Shown: piece after piece, positions 63,015-64,000 of the stretch | How the letters are laid out: the number at the start of each line of letters is the position of its first letter | Numbering within the stretch: position 1 is the stretch's first letter | Source: Veillonella rogosae JCM 15642 | Lineage (GTDB): Bacteria > Bacillota > Negativicutes > Veillonellales > Veillonellaceae | Assembly (NCBI RefSeq): GCF_002959775.1 | Contig: NZ_PPCX01000010.1 | Location: forward strand, 186,001 to 250,000 | Length of the DNA: 64,000 nt | Direction: 5' to 3' | Notes under the pieces: model-generated | Database searches by the model: none | The model's input: only the letters and a program-made list of their open reading frames with translations | Told to the model about the DNA's origin: nothing | Translations under genes and position numbers: made by a program

Positions 63015-63338
63015 GTAATCAATAACAGGAATTGGGTAGTTTTGAATTACATAGACATCATCAACATTACAAGTCTCATATATCCATTTATTCCAGTTAT
63101 CTATTACCCATTGTCTATCTATTCCAGCAAAGTTATTTGATTCAGCTTCCTTTGGAAGTTTAATTAAAATCAATCCCGCTTTATGACCAGTAGATACAAC
63201 AAGACCAAATTTTCTATCACTATCTGGAAATTCAACTAATATCAGATCAACATATTTTTCATGTGGATATGAACCTGGAAATCTAAAAACGGTACCATGC
63301 GTCAAATTACTATGATAATTTACTAATTTCTGCATCAT
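63003..63338 (-). CDS. Imm45-like immunity protein
   Basis: 111 residues. THGTVFRFPGSYPHEKYVDL, FGLVVSTGHKAGLILIKLPK, GIDRQWVIDNWNKWIY match my recollection of the Imm45 family of polymorphic-toxin immunity proteins. Its ATG overlaps the stop of the E3-like tip upstream (ATGATG). Family name moderate; cassette role strong. Confidence 0.7.
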   Translation of the reverse strand: MMQKLVNYHSNLTHGTVFRFPGSYPHEKYVDLILVEFPDSDRKFGLVVSTGHKAGLILIKLPKEAESNNFAGIDRQWVIDNWNKWIYETCNVDDVYVIQNYPIPVIDYSKP

Positions 63339-63590
63339 TTAATCCTTATATCGTGTTCACTACTAGAACCTTGTTTACCTTTTTCATTTAAACACATATC
63401 AACTTCACCCATGTGTTTACCCTTCTTATTTAGTTTTTCAAACCTTCCATGTTGTGTATCTAAAGAATAAAAGTTTGTACCATCAGTATATATTGTCCTC
63501 TTTGGATTTAATCTTTCAATATTTTTTGCTCTTGTCCAAGTAGGCGTAGCGGCGGTTAAGTACGGTACAAAAAAGATCGTCTGAAAATAT
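63335..63590 (-). pseudogene. Truncated colicin E3-type ribosome-inactivating RNase tip
   Basis: Reads LTAATPTWTRAKNIERLNPK, RTIYTDGTNFYSLDTQHGRF, EKLNKKGKHMGEVDMCLNEK, ending SSSEHDIRIK, stop at 63335. The D-x-x-H-G-x-x-E pattern in LDTQHGRFE matches the catalytic Asp/His/Glu of the E3-type 16S rRNase domain. The Rhs body is missing; only a DUS-like AGATCGTCTGAA (63574-63585) lies upstream. The enzyme core may be intact but undelivered. Confidence 0.7.
63574..63585 (+). other. DNA uptake sequence-like 12-mer
   Basis: AGATCGTCTGAA, one base from AGGTCGTCTGAA, at the 5' edge of the E3-like tip remnant. Confidence 0.6.
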
Positions 63591-63596
63591 CGAATC

Positions 63597-64000
63597 TTAC
63601 TTTTTGGTTTTTTTCTTAGAATTTAATTCTTCTTTACGTTGCTTATAAAATTGCCAATATTTTTTGTCTTCCATAGAGAAAGGTGTGTAACGTAGCTCAT
63701 TATAAGTTAGGTCAAAATATTTATAGGCATTTTCCATATCACCCAATTCGTAATAAACGATTCCTGTCCATATAAACACACCTGCTGCAGGTTCATCTTT
63801 TCGTGCCTCAAGTGCAACTAACATCCACTCAAGGGCTTTTTGATAATCACCTAATTTTTTATAATTTTCTGAAATACCACAGGCGATTGCCGAAGTAGGC
63901 TCAACGAATTGAGTGGCTGGTTTGGGTAAAAGTTCCCATGCTTGATTCAGAATATCAATGCTTTCCTCCGGCGTAGTTGCATCATTTGAGTTACATACAA
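63597..64000 (-). CDS. TPR-repeat protein, candidate immunity (5' end beyond window)
   Basis: Open to the window edge; at least 134 residues. Includes EESIDILNQAWELLPKP, ENYKKLGDYQKALEWMLVAL, VFIWTGIVYYELGDMENAYK and a Lys-rich tail KKKTKK. The TPR pairs suggest a helical scaffold of the kind found in immunity proteins. It reads on the same strand as the other cassettes. Confidence 0.65.
   Translation of the reverse strand, partial: VCNSNDATTPEESIDILNQAWELLPKPATQFVEPTSAIACGISENYKKLGDYQKALEWMLVALEARKDEPAAGVFIWTGIVYYELGDMENAYKYFDLTYNELRYTPFSMEDKKYWQFYKQRKEELNSKKKTKK

Overview
The window reads as a chromosome segment of a Veillonella-like, lactate-fermenting Negativicute. The support is low-GC DNA with strong AGGAGG ribosome binding sites, a complete lutABC lactate-oxidation operon, class II fumarase, two SLH-domain envelope proteins with Lys/Ala-rich linkers, AddAB rather than RecBCD, and branched-chain amino acid and cystine transport. 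The genus is inferred from gene content, not proven by a marker gene. I saw no tRNA, rRNA or CRISPR array.

Layout. 0.3-9.3 kb: pseudouridine synthase, Eis-type acetyltransferase, a DUF2156 protein that appears to start at ATT, an orphan efflux adaptor, aldo/keto reductase, azlCD, an iron-type alcohol dehydrogenase behind three 19-bp direct repeats, and an orphan MetQ lipoprotein. 9.4-17.5 kb: ferredoxin-nitroreductase, an 800-bp stretch of nested palindromes, a siroheme reductase, a TcyP-type symporter and lutABC. 18-25.8 kb: paired SLH proteins, an IS150-group element sitting in the loop of a terminator, a DUF3298-type secreted protein and an OPT transporter. 26-38.5 kb: fumC, small membrane proteins, metallophosphoesterases, a mutY plus MTH1-like Nudix pair, molybdopterin-binding protein, fluoride channel, XRE and GntR regulators, and a lipid kinase. 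38.7-50.6 kb: addAB, two unknown secreted proteins, an SGNH esterase and an MFS transporter.

From about 50.9 kb to the right edge the character changes completely. Every gene is on the minus strand, most are very AT-rich, and they alternate with broken pieces of Rhs core ([26 protein letters not shown] motifs) and truncated toxin tips. I count about 16 immunity or candidate-immunity genes: SUKH/SMI1, DUF4303, Imm45-like, ankyrin, HEAT, Sel1, TPR and several unknown families. Ten toxin or Rhs remnants lie directly upstream of an immunity gene, several with the toxin stop overlapping the immunity start. The tract also carries the Neisseria DNA uptake sequence in its mucosa-type dialect (AGGTCGTCTGAA), partly as inverted pairs, and a roughly 60-bp repeat next to several cassette ends.

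The simplest reading is an orphan Rhs toxin-tip/immunity cassette array that once resided in a commensal Neisseria and now lies in a Veillonella-like chromosome. It may act as a bank of immunity genes against neighbours in the oral biofilm. A chimeric assembly joined near 50.6-50.97 kb is the main alternative and must be excluded with spanning reads.
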